Shown here: positions 1 through 9,475 of the stretch, piece after piece
Numbering within the stretch: the stretch's first letter is position 1
Layout of the letters: each line of letters begins with the position of its first letter
Source of the DNA: Shewanella aestuarii
GTDB lineage: Bacteria > Pseudomonadota > Gammaproteobacteria > Enterobacterales > Shewanellaceae
Direction of reading: 5' to 3'
Assembly: GCF_014647215.1 (NCBI RefSeq)
Contig: NZ_BMOT01000001.1
Span: forward strand, 124,001-188,000
DNA length: 64,000 bases
Made by a program: the position numbers and the translations under genes
The notes under the pieces: generated by a model
Databases searched by the model: none
Told to the model about the DNA's origin: nothing
What the model saw: only the letters and a program-made list of their open reading frames with translations

Positions 1-2
1 TG

Positions 3-857
3 AGGGCGGTTTACGCTTCATCTGAAGGCGACCATTTTAGCGCTCAAACGTATTTATTTACTGCTATCGATATTGAAAGAATCCATATGGAACAAACCGT
101 TGCCAATGATGTGGTGCTGAATTCGCTAAACCACAATATTAAAATGGCCAACTATGAAAACGAATTACTTGAAAAAGCATTAGCCATCAACAAGCTAAAT
201 TTAAAAAACCAATTAGCCAAACAAAGTATCACCAAATTATCCATGATAACCTTTATTGTCATTGCCATTAGTTTAGGCGTAGTGGTGGTATTTTTAATTT
301 ACTCGAGAAAACAATTTATTCGCCGTTCACAAACCGACTTTTTAACCGGTATCGCAAATCGTCGCCATACCTTTATTGAAGGTAAAAAACGTTTAGTTTA
401 TTGCCATGAACATCAACAACCATTTACTTTAATTCTGTTTGATATTGACCATTTTAAACACATCAATGATAAATTCGGCCATGATATTGGCGATAAAGCG
501 ATTGTGGCTGCCGTTGGCCGTTGTCAGAGTTATATCAAACGGAGTGACATTATTGGCCGAGTCGGCGGTGAAGAGTTTTTATGTGTTTTCCCTAATACAA
601 GCCAATCAGACGCAATGCAAATTGCCGAAAGAATAAGAAGAGTTGTTGCTGAGCAAGCATTTAAATTTGGTGGGGTTACCGTTGCTTTTACCATAAGCTT
701 AGGTGTTGCAGTACACGAGCCTGACCCCGATATCGAGCTAGATGACAAGCTCAGTGAGCAATTGTTTAGTGATCTGGCTAAAAAAGCTGACCTTGCAATG
801 TACAAGGCAAAAAACCAAGGCCGTAATCAAGTACAGTGCTATGTTGAAAGCACTTAG
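3..857 (+). CDS. C-terminal part of a membrane-bound GGDEF diguanylate cyclase (5' end outside window)
   Basis: The frame is open from the window edge, so the N-terminus is missing; an internal ATG at 87 is unlikely to be the true start because matching residues precede it. A coiled-coil-like stretch leads into one transmembrane segment (about codons 80-103), followed by a GGDEF domain with the active-site motif GGEEF (in GRVGGEEFL) and the usual FDIDHFKHIND metal/substrate region. The domain should make cyclic di-GMP from two GTP on the cytoplasmic side. The inhibitory I-site position (RxxD) reads KRSD, so the arginine is replaced by lysine. The protein is a close paralogue of the TPR-GGDEF protein at 18301-20172, so the missing part is probably a periplasmic TPR sensor (inference). 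Confidence 0.9.
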   Translation, partial: RAVYASSEGDHFSAQTYLFTAIDIERIHMEQTVANDVVLNSLNHNIKMANYENELLEKALAINKLNLKNQLAKQSITKLSMITFIVIAISLGVVVVFLIYSRKQFIRRSQTDFLTGIANRRHTFIEGKKRLVYCHEHQQPFTLILFDIDHFKHINDKFGHDIGDKAIVAAVGRCQSYIKRSDIIGRVGGEEFLCVFPNTSQSDAMQIAERIRRVVAEQAFKFGGVTVAFTISLGVAVHEPDPDIELDDKLSEQLFSDLAKKADLAMYKAKNQGRNQVQCYVEST

Positions 858-985
858 CTTTCCCTGTCATTTTGCGTGTCAACGCTAAGTTGATTTGTTC
901 AGTTTTAAGCGTCTTTTTCTAGGTGTAAATCTTCACTGACACATAGACTCAAATTCATCGACTTCTTAGACTAATTATTACTTGC

Positions 986-1001
986 TTTACGTTCGCGTAA
1001 A
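986..1001. promoter_or_regulatory. Palindromic operator before the branched-chain acyl-CoA operon (LiuR-like)
   Basis: TTTACG-ttcg-CGTAAA is a perfect inverted repeat about 55 bases upstream of the thiolase start, inside the wider CTTTACGTT...CGTCAAAG region (985-1009). A -10-like TATCAT lies at 1013-1018. The TTTACGT/ACGTMAA half-sites resemble operators of LiuR, the MerR-family regulator of branched-chain amino acid breakdown in Shewanella and relatives. The site is seen directly; the regulator is inferred. Confidence 0.6.
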
Positions 1002-1054
1002 CGTCAAAGTGATATCATGTTTTTTTGTGATAATTAGTTTTTATTGGAGTAGTT

Positions 1055-2260
1055 ATGAGTTCACAGCAAGCTGGAATGGCCAATCAGGCTCAAGACATCG
1101 TCATTGTTGCAGCAAAGCGTACCCCTATGGGTGGCTTCCAAGGTTCATTGTCATCAGTGAAATCCCCAGCCTTGGCGGCCGCCGCTATTCAAGGCTTGAT
1201 TGCCGAATGTGGCATCGCATCTGCTAGCATCGATGAAGTGTTGATGGGCTGTGTATTACCTGCAGGTCTTGGTCAGGCGCCAGCTCGCCAAGCAACACTA
1301 GGCGCAGGTTTACCGCTTTCTGTTGGCGCTACCACGGTCAATAAAGTCTGTGGCTCAGGAATGAAAACTGTGATGCTAGCCCATGATTTAATTAAAGCCG
1401 GTAGTAGCGATATCGTTATTGCGGGTGGCATGGAAAGCATGAGCCAGGCGCCATACCTTTTAGATAAGGCGCGAAGCGGTATGCGTATGGGTCATGGAAA
1501 AGTAATGGACCATATGTTTTTAGATGGCCTTGAAGATGCTTATACCGGTGGCGCTATGGGCACATTTGCTCAAAAAACGGCAGATGATTATGGCTTAACC
1601 CGTGAGCAAATGGATGCGTTTGCACTTAGCTCTCTTGAAAAAGCTAACAATGCGATTAACTCAGGTGCTTTTAAAGCTGAGATCACCCCTGTTACTGTCA
1701 GTGATCGTCGTGGCGATATTGTGATTGATACTGATGAGCAACCGGGTAATGCTCGTCCTGAAAAAATTCCTAGTTTACGACCTGCTTTTACCAAAGACGG
1801 TACTATTACCGCTGCAAACTCAAGCTCAATTTCTGACGGTGCCGCAGTGTTGTTGCTGATGACACGTGAAAATGCTGCCAATTTAGGTTTAGCTGTTTTA
1901 GCCACTATCAAAGGCCACTCAACCCATTCACAAGAACCTGCTATGTTCACTACAGCACCTGTCGGCGCGATGAACAAATTGCTTGGTAAAGTGGATTGGA
2001 CCAAAGATGATGTTGATTTATTTGAAATTAACGAAGCCTTTGCCATGGTCACCATGTTAGCTATTTCTGAACTTGGATTAGATGCAAATAAAGTCAACGT
2101 TAATGGCGGTGCATGTGCATTAGGTCATCCTATTGGTTGTTCAGGTGCGCGCTTGTTAGTGACACTCATTCATGCATTAAAAGCCCGCGGATTACATCGT
2201 GGTGTTGCGTCATTATGTATTGGCGGCGGTGAAGCCGTTGCTATGGCGATTGAAGTATAA
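1055..2260 (+). CDS. Acetyl-CoA C-acyltransferase (thiolase) of isoleucine/branched-chain degradation
   Basis: A 401-residue thiolase, normal length for the biosynthetic-type/AtoB-like family. The nucleophilic cysteine lies in VCGSGMK (about residue 99); the C-terminal catalytic motifs GHPIGCSGAR and CIGGGEA are intact. In this setting it most likely cleaves 2-methylacetoacetyl-CoA into acetyl-CoA and propionyl-CoA, the last step of isoleucine breakdown, in the cytoplasm. The ATG follows a GGAG ribosome-binding site. It is the first of seven same-strand genes (1055-8814) that together cover valine and isoleucine acyl-CoA oxidation, and the palindrome at 986-1001 sits in its promoter. The family is certain; the exact substrate is inferred from context. 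Confidence 0.93.
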   Translation: MSSQQAGMANQAQDIVIVAAKRTPMGGFQGSLSSVKSPALAAAAIQGLIAECGIASASIDEVLMGCVLPAGLGQAPARQATLGAGLPLSVGATTVNKVCGSGMKTVMLAHDLIKAGSSDIVIAGGMESMSQAPYLLDKARSGMRMGHGKVMDHMFLDGLEDAYTGGAMGTFAQKTADDYGLTREQMDAFALSSLEKANNAINSGAFKAEITPVTVSDRRGDIVIDTDEQPGNARPEKIPSLRPAFTKDGTITAANSSSISDGAAVLLLMTRENAANLGLAVLATIKGHSTHSQEPAMFTTAPVGAMNKLLGKVDWTKDDVDLFEINEAFAMVTMLAISELGLDANKVNVNGGACALGHPIGCSGARLLVTLIHALKARGLHRGVASLCIGGGEAVAMAIEV

Positions 2261-2388
2261 AGCGACAAAATAACGTTCAACAAGACGAGCATTAATGAGC
2301 CATAACCCGACACATAGTGATTGGGACAAATACAACATCATTGCCATTAATGCTTACCCCGATTTAATCTGGTTCAAAGGGAAATATT

Positions 2389-3882
2389 ATGACCACACAA
2401 GTAAAACATTATATTGATGGCGAGTTCACTGTTGGTAAAGGTACCCACAATATCGACGTCACTAACCCTATCAATAATGGTGTGATTGCTAAAATCAATG
2501 CAGCAACTCCCGCTGAAGTTGAACAAGCCATTCACAGTGCAAAAGAAGCGTTTAAAACTTGGAAAGAAGTGCCCGTTTCTGAGCGTGCAAGAGTGATGTT
2601 GCGTTATCAGCATTTGTTGAAAGAAAACCACGATCAAATCGCGACTATCTTAGCCCAAGAAACCGGTAAAACGTTCGAGGATGCCAAAGGGGATGTGTGG
2701 CGTGGTATTGAAGTGGCTGAGCATGCTTGTAATATTGCCTCATTAATGATGGGCGAAACCGTTGAAAACGTCGCACGTAATATTGATACTTACAGTTACA
2801 CACAACCATTAGGTGTGTGTGCAGGTATTACCCCATTTAACTTCCCTGCGATGATCCCATTATGGATGTTCCCCCTTGCCATTGCCTGCGGTAACACTTT
2901 TATTTTAAAGCCATCAGAACAAGATCCTATGACCCCGCAACGTCTGGTCGAACTGTTTGTTGAAGCAGGCGCACCTAAAGGCGTGTTACAGCTGATACAC
3001 GGTGATAAAGTGGCGGTTGATATTTTATTGCGCGATCCAGCAATTAAAGCCATTTCATTTGTAGGTTCTGTCGGTGTTGGTCAATATATTTACAAAACGG
3101 GTACCGATAATCTTAAACGCGTACAAGCATTTGCCGGTGCAAAAAATCACTGCGTGATCATGCCAGATGCCAGTAAACAACAAGTGATTAATAACTTAGT
3201 TGGTGCATCTGTGGGCGCTGCAGGCCAGCGTTGTATGGCTATTTCGGTAGCGGTATTTGTGGGTAAAGCAAAAGAGTGGATCCCTGAGTTAAAAGAAGCG
3301 CTGGCTAAAGTACGTCCTGGTTTGTGGAATGATCCAGAAGCGGCTTATGGGCCTGTTATTAGCCCAGCGGCTAAAGCGCGTGTGTTAAGCCTGATTGAAC
3401 AAGGTAAGCAAGAAGGCGCCGAATGCTTACTTGATGGTAGCGATTTTACCGTTGCAGGCTATGAGTCGGGTAACTGGGTAGGCCCAACCATGTTTACCAA
3501 AGTCACCACAGACATGAGCATCTATAAAGAAGAAATCTTTGGCCCAGTGTTGTGTTGTATGGAAGCAGATAACTTAGACGATGCCATTGAGCTTGTGAAT
3601 AACAGCCCTTACGGCAACGGTACTTCAATCTTTACGGCATCTGGCGGTGCTGCACGTAAATATCAACATGAAATTGAAGTCGGCCAAGTGGGCATTAACG
3701 TGCCAATTCCTGTGCCTTTACCTTTCTTCTCATTTACGGGGTGGAAAGGCAGTTTCTATGGCGACCAACATGCGTATGGTAAGCAAGCTGTGCGTTTTTA
3801 CACTGAGACTAAAACTATCACCTCACGTTGGTTTGAAACTGACGCGGTAAGTGGTCCAAACATGAGTATCAATCTCAAGTAG
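2389..3882 (+). CDS. mmsA: Methylmalonate-semialdehyde dehydrogenase (CoA-acylating)
   Basis: A 497-residue aldehyde dehydrogenase of the MmsA type, which converts methylmalonate semialdehyde to propionyl-CoA with NAD+ and CoA, the end of valine breakdown. The catalytic cysteine is in GQRCMAIS (residue 282), and the N-terminal cofactor region reads ITPFNFPAM. The start ATG follows AAAGGGAAA. It is second in the operon, 128 bases after the thiolase; that gap holds no convincing gene. mmsB (7138-8043) supplies its substrate. Length and motifs match the family, so the call is firm. Confidence 0.95.
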   Translation: MTTQVKHYIDGEFTVGKGTHNIDVTNPINNGVIAKINAATPAEVEQAIHSAKEAFKTWKEVPVSERARVMLRYQHLLKENHDQIATILAQETGKTFEDAKGDVWRGIEVAEHACNIASLMMGETVENVARNIDTYSYTQPLGVCAGITPFNFPAMIPLWMFPLAIACGNTFILKPSEQDPMTPQRLVELFVEAGAPKGVLQLIHGDKVAVDILLRDPAIKAISFVGSVGVGQYIYKTGTDNLKRVQAFAGAKNHCVIMPDASKQQVINNLVGASVGAAGQRCMAISVAVFVGKAKEWIPELKEALAKVRPGLWNDPEAAYGPVISPAAKARVLSLIEQGKQEGAECLLDGSDFTVAGYESGNWVGPTMFTKVTTDMSIYKEEIFGPVLCCMEADNLDDAIELVNNSPYGNGTSIFTASGGAARKYQHEIEVGQVGINVPIPVPLPFFSFTGWKGSFYGDQHAYGKQAVRFYTETKTITSRWFETDAVSGPNMSINLK

Positions 3883-3988
3883 TGATTCAAGTAACAGAAA
3901 AACAAGACCTTATGGCAGGCTACACTTGTGTTCACCTGCCAATAAATGACCCAAGAGTCATCCGACAGAACAAAGTAGGAGTCCCTCA

Positions 3989-5146
3989 ATGGATTTTAAT
4001 TTAAATGAAGATCAACGTCAGTTTGCCGATCTTGCCCGTCAATTTGCCGCCGATGAATTAACCCCGTTTGCCGCTAAATGGGATGAGGAGCATCATTTTC
4101 CTAAAGATGTTATCCAAAAAGCAGGCGAGTTAGGTTTTTGCTCATTGTACTCACCAGAGTCAGAAGGCGGCATGGGCTTGTCTCGTTTAGATGCCTCGAT
4201 CATTTTTGAAGAATTATCCTACGGCTGTACCGCGACCACAGCCATGTTGACCATTCATAATATGGCCACTTGGATGGTGACCACCTGGGGAACCGACACC
4301 CTGCGAAGTGAATGGTCTGAGGGCTTAACAACTGGCCAATTATTGGCCTCTTATTGTTTAACTGAGCCAGGAGCTGGCAGTGATGCCGCTTCATTACAAA
4401 CTAAAGCCGTACGTGACGGTGATGATTACATCATTAACGGCTCAAAAATGTTTATTTCAGGCGCCGGTGAAACCGAGTTATTAGTAGTGATGTGCCGAAC
4501 GGGTGAAGCTGGGCCTAAAGGGATTTCAGCTATCGCAATTCCTGCTGATGCCGCTGGCGTGACCTATGGTAAAGCCGAAGATAAAATGGGTTGGAATGCG
4601 CAACCTACTCGATTAATCAGTTTTGAAAACGTGCGCGTTCCAGTGACGAATCTGCTAGGCGAAGAAGGCCAAGGTTTTACTTTTGCCATGAAAGGCTTAG
4701 ATGGCGGGCGGATTAATATTGCCACTTGCTCAATTGGTACTGCGCAATCTGCACTAGATCGTGCCACCCAATACATGAACGAGCGCAAGCAATTTGGTAA
4801 GCCGTTAGCGGCGTTTCAAGCATTACAATTTAAATTAGCCGATATGGCTACCGATTTAGTTGCTGCTCGTCAAATGGTGCGTTTAGCGGCGTTTAAGCTG
4901 GATACCCAAGATCCAGAGTCGAGTGCATATTGTGCGATGGCAAAACGCTTTGCCACTGATGTTGGTTTTCAGGTATGTGATGCGGCGCTGCAAATTCATG
5001 GTGGCTATGGTTACATTCGAGAATACCCACTTGAGCGTCATTTCCGTGATGTCCGCGTGCATCAAATTCTTGAGGGTACCAATGAAATTATGCGTTTGAT
5101 TATTGCCCGTCGTCTGCTGGATGAAAACGCCCATCCTATTCGTTAG
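3989..5146 (+). CDS. Acyl-CoA dehydrogenase, short/branched chain (isobutyryl-/2-methylbutyryl-CoA type)
   Basis: A 385-residue FAD enzyme with the acyl-CoA dehydrogenase signature CLTEPGAGSDAASL and the C-terminal QIHGGYGYIREYPLERHFRD block. The catalytic base is the glutamate in HQILEGTNEIM (about residue 362), the position used by short-chain and branched-chain members. It likely oxidises isobutyryl-CoA to methacrylyl-CoA and 2-methylbutyryl-CoA to tiglyl-CoA, passing electrons to ETF. The start ATG follows TAGGAG. It lies third in the operon, 106 bases after mmsA. Substrate choice is inferred from neighbours. Confidence 0.93.
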   Translation: MDFNLNEDQRQFADLARQFAADELTPFAAKWDEEHHFPKDVIQKAGELGFCSLYSPESEGGMGLSRLDASIIFEELSYGCTATTAMLTIHNMATWMVTTWGTDTLRSEWSEGLTTGQLLASYCLTEPGAGSDAASLQTKAVRDGDDYIINGSKMFISGAGETELLVVMCRTGEAGPKGISAIAIPADAAGVTYGKAEDKMGWNAQPTRLISFENVRVPVTNLLGEEGQGFTFAMKGLDGGRINIATCSIGTAQSALDRATQYMNERKQFGKPLAAFQALQFKLADMATDLVAARQMVRLAAFKLDTQDPESSAYCAMAKRFATDVGFQVCDAALQIHGGYGYIREYPLERHFRDVRVHQILEGTNEIMRLIIARRLLDENAHPIR

Positions 5147-5215
5147 CCCATTCTATTCATCAATAGGCTAATAAGCGCAGACAAGATAATTTCAACGGAC
5201 GATAAGGCTTACATT

Positions 5216-6010
5216 ATGACGACTAATACCACAGCAACCGATGCCATTTGGGTACGTATTGATGGCAACACTGCCATTATAAAAATGAATAATCCACCGG
5301 CCAACACATGGACCGCAGCCAGTTTACAAGCACTGAAAGCCAAAGTGCTTGAGCTAAATGACAATAAAGATATCTATGCCTTAGTGATTACAGGACAGGG
5401 TGAGAAATTTTTCTCCGCCGGTGCGGATTTAAATTTATTTGCCGATGGCGATAAAGGCAATGCGGCCACCATGGCCAAACACTTTGGTGAAGCTTTTGAA
5501 ACCCTTAGCGCATTTAGAGGCGTATCGATTGCCGCCATTAATGGCTATGCCATGGGCGGGGGGTTAGAAGTGGCTTTGGCCTGTGATATCCGTATTGCTG
5601 AAACGCAAGCACAATTGGCGCTACCTGAAGCCACGGTTGGTTTATTGCCTTGTGCGGGCGGTACGCAAAACTTAACCGCCCTAGTCGGCGAGGGCTGGGC
5701 AAAGCGGATGATCCTTTGCGGTGAGCGCATTGACGCGGCTAAAGCTGAAAAAATCGGTTTGGTTGAAGAAGTCGTTGAGCAAGGGCAAGCACTCGATGCG
5801 GCACTTGCATTAGCTGCAAAAGTGGCCAAGCAATCACCTAGCAGTGTGGCAGTGTGTAAAACCCTTATTCAAGCCGGACGCACTATGGGGCGTAAGCAAG
5901 CATTACCCCTAGAACGTGAATTATTTATTGGTTTGTTTGATACCCAAGATCAAGCTGAAGGCGTTAATGCCTTTCTCGAAAAACGTCAACCGAATTGGAA
6001 GAATGCCTAA
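5216..6010 (+). CDS. Enoyl-CoA hydratase (methacrylyl-/tiglyl-CoA)
   Basis: A 264-residue crotonase-fold hydratase with the oxyanion-hole segments FSAGADL and AMGGGLEVALACD and the catalytic-glutamate region LPEATVGLLPCAGGTQ. It should add water to methacrylyl-CoA and tiglyl-CoA in valine and isoleucine degradation. Its stop codon shares one base with the next start (TAATG at 6008-6012), so the two crotonase-family genes are probably translationally coupled. Fourth gene of the operon. Confidence 0.92.
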   Translation: MTTNTTATDAIWVRIDGNTAIIKMNNPPANTWTAASLQALKAKVLELNDNKDIYALVITGQGEKFFSAGADLNLFADGDKGNAATMAKHFGEAFETLSAFRGVSIAAINGYAMGGGLEVALACDIRIAETQAQLALPEATVGLLPCAGGTQNLTALVGEGWAKRMILCGERIDAAKAEKIGLVEEVVEQGQALDAALALAAKVAKQSPSSVAVCKTLIQAGRTMGRKQALPLERELFIGLFDTQDQAEGVNAFLEKRQPNWKNA

Positions 6011-7125
6011 TGACTCAAGATGTAATTTTTCAAACCCTTGGCACATTATCGGGCAAATCGATTGGGATCGTGACATTAAACATTGAAAAAGCCCTTAATG
6101 CGTTGAACATTGGTATGGTGCAAGCCATGACCAAGCAATTAAAACAATGGCAAACGGATGCGAGTATCGCCTTGGTTGTGCTTGATGGCAGCGGTGACAA
6201 AGCATTTTGTGCCGGTGGTGATGTGCGGGCAATTTACCATGCCTCAATTGCTAATCCGCATAAAATGACCGACGAAGCCTGTGATTTTTTCACCCAAGAA
6301 TATCAACTAGATTATTTATTACATCAATTTGGTAAGCCCGTTCTAGTTTGGGGTGATGGTATTGTGATGGGCGGCGGATTAGGTTTAATGGCAGGCGGTT
6401 CTCATCGTGTGCTGACTGAACGCAGTCGAATTGCGATGCCTGAAGTCACCATCGGCTTATATCCCGATGTGGGCGGCAGTTATTTTCTAAATCGTATGCC
6501 TGGTAAAATTGGCCTGTTTTTAGGGTTAACTGCTTATAATATGAATGCTGCGGACGCGTTTTATGTCAATGTCGGTAATCACTTTTTAGCTAGCGATGAT
6601 AAAGAGCCCTTATTTGATGCCCTAGCAGATATTCATTGGAGTGATGAGACTGAGAGCAATCATCAGGCGCTGACTCAGTTATTAAACGTCATGCAAGATA
6701 ACGTCAGTGTTGAAATTGGTGAAAGCCCACTGGAAGCATTTCAACAGCAAATTGATTTATTAATGTCTGGCGACATTGAAGATGTGCATTATCAATTATC
6801 CAGCTTACAAACTGAATTAGACTGGTTAAAGCGAGCGCAAAAAACCGCCTTGGCTGGTAGCCCATTAAGTTGGCATTTGGTGTTTGCCCAGGCGCAATTA
6901 GGCACCGAATTAAGTTTAGCCGACTGTTTTAAATGGGAGTTAGGGATCAGTGTGAATTGTTGCTCCCATGGCGATTTTTGTGAGGGCGTTCGTGCGCTGT
7001 TAATTGATAAAGACCGCAATCCACAATGGCGATTTAATGATGTTTCACAAGTGAGCGATGATGCGCTCGCAGCATTATTAACATCCCCATGGCAAGCAGA
7101 ACATCACCCGTTAAAAGACTTCTAA
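6010..7125 (+). CDS. 3-hydroxyisobutyryl-CoA hydrolase
   Basis: A 371-residue crotonase-superfamily protein of the HIBCH type, longer than hydratases through its C-terminal part. Characteristic segments are FCAGGDVRAIY, GIVMGGGLGLMAGG and MPEVTIGLYPDVGGSYFL. It hydrolyses 3-hydroxyisobutyryl-CoA to free 3-hydroxyisobutyrate, the CoA-releasing step special to valine breakdown. The ATG at 6010 was chosen because GGAAG ends nine bases before it and it overlaps the previous stop; a TTG at 5995 is in frame but less likely. Fifth gene of the operon, followed 12 bases later by mmsB. Confidence 0.93.
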   Translation: MTQDVIFQTLGTLSGKSIGIVTLNIEKALNALNIGMVQAMTKQLKQWQTDASIALVVLDGSGDKAFCAGGDVRAIYHASIANPHKMTDEACDFFTQEYQLDYLLHQFGKPVLVWGDGIVMGGGLGLMAGGSHRVLTERSRIAMPEVTIGLYPDVGGSYFLNRMPGKIGLFLGLTAYNMNAADAFYVNVGNHFLASDDKEPLFDALADIHWSDETESNHQALTQLLNVMQDNVSVEIGESPLEAFQQQIDLLMSGDIEDVHYQLSSLQTELDWLKRAQKTALAGSPLSWHLVFAQAQLGTELSLADCFKWELGISVNCCSHGDFCEGVRALLIDKDRNPQWRFNDVSQVSDDALAALLTSPWQAEHHPLKDF

Positions 7126-7137
7126 AAGGAATTGAAC

Positions 7138-8043
7138 ATGGCAACAGTAGCATTTATTGGACTAGGTAACATGGGCGGCCCAATGGCGGCCAATTTGATT
7201 AAAGCAGGCATGACGGTAACCGTGTTTGACTTAAATCCACAGGCCGTAGCAGCATTAACTGACCAAGGCGCATTGAGCGCCAAAACGGCATGCGGCGCAG
7301 CGGCGTCAGCAGACTACGTTATTAGCATGTTACCCGCGGGCAAACATGTTCAAAGTATCTATATGGGTGATGACCACAATAAAGGCTTATTAGATGTTGT
7401 CGGTAAAAACACCTTATTAATTGATTGCTCAACCATTGATGCAGCAACAGCGCAAATCGTCGGTGCAAAAGCGGCAGAAAAAGGGATTGAATTTATGGAT
7501 GCCCCAGTATCAGGCGGCACCGCAGGCGCAGCAGCTGGCACATTAACCTTTATTTGTGGCGGCAGTGATGCTGCCTATGCACAGGCGCAGACGGTATTAA
7601 CTGTGATGGGCGCGAACATTTTCCACGCAGGTCAGGTTGGCGCGGGACAAATTGCTAAAATTTGTAATAACATGCTGCTTTCTGTGTTGATGGTAGGCAC
7701 CAGCGAGTCTTTGCAATTAGGTATAGATAACGGTTTAGATCCAAAAGTATTGTCTGATATCATGAAAGTCAGCAGCGGCGGAAACTGGACGCTGGAAAAA
7801 TACAACCCTTGTCCAAATGTGATGGAAAACGTGCCATCTTCAAAAGGATATCAGGGAGGCTTTATGGTTGACCTAATGGTTAAAGATTTAGGCTTATCAC
7901 AACAGGCGGCGTTAGGTTCAAACTCAAGCACACCAATGGGCGCATTAGCGCGTAGTTTGTATGTTAATCATGCTCGTCAGGGCCATGGTCGTCTTGATTT
8001 TTCGAGCATTTTTGAACAGTTCGCCAATCAAAATAAAAAGTAA
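7138..8043 (+). CDS. mmsB: 3-hydroxyisobutyrate dehydrogenase
   Basis: A 301-residue beta-hydroxyacid dehydrogenase with the N-terminal NAD-binding motif GLGNMGGPMA, the substrate-binding DAPVSGGTAGA motif and the catalytic lysine in GQIAKICNNM. It oxidises 3-hydroxyisobutyrate to methylmalonate semialdehyde, the substrate of MmsA. The start was set at the ATG at 7138, eight bases after AAAAGGA; an in-frame TTG lies at 7132. Sixth gene of the operon and 12 bases before the short-chain dehydrogenase. Confidence 0.95.
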   Translation: MATVAFIGLGNMGGPMAANLIKAGMTVTVFDLNPQAVAALTDQGALSAKTACGAAASADYVISMLPAGKHVQSIYMGDDHNKGLLDVVGKNTLLIDCSTIDAATAQIVGAKAAEKGIEFMDAPVSGGTAGAAAGTLTFICGGSDAAYAQAQTVLTVMGANIFHAGQVGAGQIAKICNNMLLSVLMVGTSESLQLGIDNGLDPKVLSDIMKVSSGGNWTLEKYNPCPNVMENVPSSKGYQGGFMVDLMVKDLGLSQQAALGSNSSTPMGALARSLYVNHARQGHGRLDFSSIFEQFANQNKK

Positions 8044-8055
8044 AAGGACTCGGTA

Positions 8056-8814
8056 ATGGAATTAAAAGATAAGGTTGTCGTCATCACAGGTGGCGCGGGT
8101 GGATTGGGTCTTGCCATGGCGCATGATTTAGCAGCCCAAGGTGCAAAATTGGCGCTTATCGATGTAGACCAACAAAAACTTGAGCAAGCGTGTGCTGATT
8201 TAGGTGCAACAACTGAAGTACAAGGTTATGCGTTAGACATTACCGACGAAGAAGATGTCGTTGCGGGTTTCAATTTTATCCGTGAAGATTTTGGCCATAT
8301 AAATGTGTTGATCAATAACGCTGGAATATTACGCGATGGTTTAATGGTTAAGGCAAAAGACGGTAAAGTAGTTGACCGTATGTCTTATGAAAAATTCCAA
8401 TCAGTTATCAACGTTAATTTAACCGGCACATTTTTGTGCGGCCGTGAAGCTGCGGCAGTAATGATTGAAACGGCTCAACAAGGCGTTATTATCAACATTT
8501 CAAGTTTAGCGAAAGCTGGTAATATGGGGCAATCTAACTATTCTGCTTCAAAGGCAGGCGTAGCGGCAATGGCAGTAGGTTGGGCGAAGGAGTTAGCTCG
8601 TTACAATATTCGTGCAGCCGCCGTAGCACCAGGAGTCATAGCTACCGAAATGACTGCAGCCATGAAACCTGAAGCGTTAGAGCGTTTAGAGAAAATGGTA
8701 CCAGTAGGACGTTTAGGCGAAGCTCACGAAATTGCTTCTACCGTGCGTTTTATTATAGAAAACGACTATGTAAACGGGCGTGTATTTGAAATTGATGGTG
8801 GTATTCGCTTGTAA
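8056..8814 (+). CDS. Short-chain 3-hydroxyacyl-CoA dehydrogenase (2-methyl-3-hydroxybutyryl-CoA type)
   Basis: A 252-residue SDR with the cofactor motif TGGAGGLG, NNAG, a catalytic serine in NISSLA and YSASK. It resembles the HSD17B10 group, and its operon position fits oxidation of 2-methyl-3-hydroxybutyryl-CoA to 2-methylacetoacetyl-CoA, the substrate for the thiolase at 1055. The ATG follows AAAAGGA. It is the last gene of the operon; a strong terminator begins 26 bases after its stop. Confidence 0.92.
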   Translation: MELKDKVVVITGGAGGLGLAMAHDLAAQGAKLALIDVDQQKLEQACADLGATTEVQGYALDITDEEDVVAGFNFIREDFGHINVLINNAGILRDGLMVKAKDGKVVDRMSYEKFQSVINVNLTGTFLCGREAAAVMIETAQQGVIINISSLAKAGNMGQSNYSASKAGVAAMAVGWAKELARYNIRAAAVAPGVIATEMTAAMKPEALERLEKMVPVGRLGEAHEIASTVRFIIENDYVNGRVFEIDGGIRL

Positions 8815-8840
8815 TCTTAAGCGTGATATTATCGTTAAAC

Positions 8841-8865
8841 AAAGCCGAGCTTAGCTCGGCTTTTT
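8841..8865 (+). terminator. Rho-independent terminator of the branched-chain acyl-CoA operon
   Basis: A 10-bp perfect stem (AAAGCCGAGC with GCTCGGCTTT), three-base loop and a T-run, just after the SDR gene. Confidence 0.92.
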
Positions 8866-8901
8866 GCTGATGAATATTTATACATTTTAAAAGGGCTAAA
8901 A

Positions 8902-9135
8902 GTGAACATTTCAACGTTAGAACTGTGGATTAAAAAGGTCATGCTGGTGGTCGGTATACTCGGCGTTGTCGTGATGTACGGCGGCTTTTTATATCTTATG
9001 TTTAGTGGGCGCTCAACCGCAGGACTACCGTGGTTTTTACTGATTTCACCTTGGATATGTATTTATTTTGGTTTGTCACAAACCAAACAAATTGCCACCA
9101 TTAATTGGTTTAAAAATAAGTTTACCCGTAATTAA
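8902..9135 (+). CDS. Small two-helix membrane protein, function unknown
   Basis: A 77-residue reading frame with a GTG start after AAAAGGG. It shows two hydrophobic stretches (about residues 14-34 and 42-58) joined by a short polar link and a basic C-terminus. I do not recognise the family. It lies between two terminators (8841-8865 and 9187-9212), so it is probably a single-gene unit. Good ribosome-binding site and membrane-like composition support it as real, but no function can be given. Confidence 0.6.
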   Translation: MNISTLELWIKKVMLVVGILGVVVMYGGFLYLMFSGRSTAGLPWFLLISPWICIYFGLSQTKQIATINWFKNKFTRN

Positions 9136-9475
9136 AGTAACTTATCTGCCTAATACCAATGCAGCTAGATTTACGAATCTAGTTTGACTCCAAGTAAATT
9201 CTTGGAGTTTTTGGGCATTGTGTAACTTTTACATTTTTAGGCGTTTAGGTTATCACTCCTTAATACCTTCAATTTACCCTCTTCACCCTCTATATCATTG
9301 TATTTCTGCCCCCAAATACTGATTCATAATAAAGTTTACTTGGCAATAAAATCAATAATGGTGATTGTTCTTTTCTGACGAACATCATTGATATTTTGAG
9401 CTATCTTCTATGAGTTGTTGAACGTTTTTTAGTTGAAAGTTAATGTGTCTGACTTATCTACTTAGAGGTGATTTT
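9136..9475. other. Gene-free stretch with two hairpins
   Basis: After the small membrane gene come a 7-bp inverted repeat (CTAGATT/AATCTAG, 9165-9182) and the terminator at 9187-9212. The rest, up to the agmatine deiminase-like gene, is AT-rich and presumably holds its promoter; I see no further gene. Confidence 0.5.
9187..9212 (+). terminator. Rho-independent terminator after the small membrane protein gene
   Basis: An 8-bp stem (ACTCCAAG/CTTGGAGT) with a six-base loop, followed by a T-run. Confidence 0.85.

Noticed and set aside
1588..2097. 169-codon minus-strand frame inside the thiolase gene
   Set aside because: Antisense shadow of a conserved thiolase with all catalytic motifs on the plus strand.
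2294..2416. 40-codon frame between the thiolase and mmsA genes, overlapping the mmsA start
   Set aside because: No ribosome-binding site, overlaps mmsA in another frame and shows no family features.
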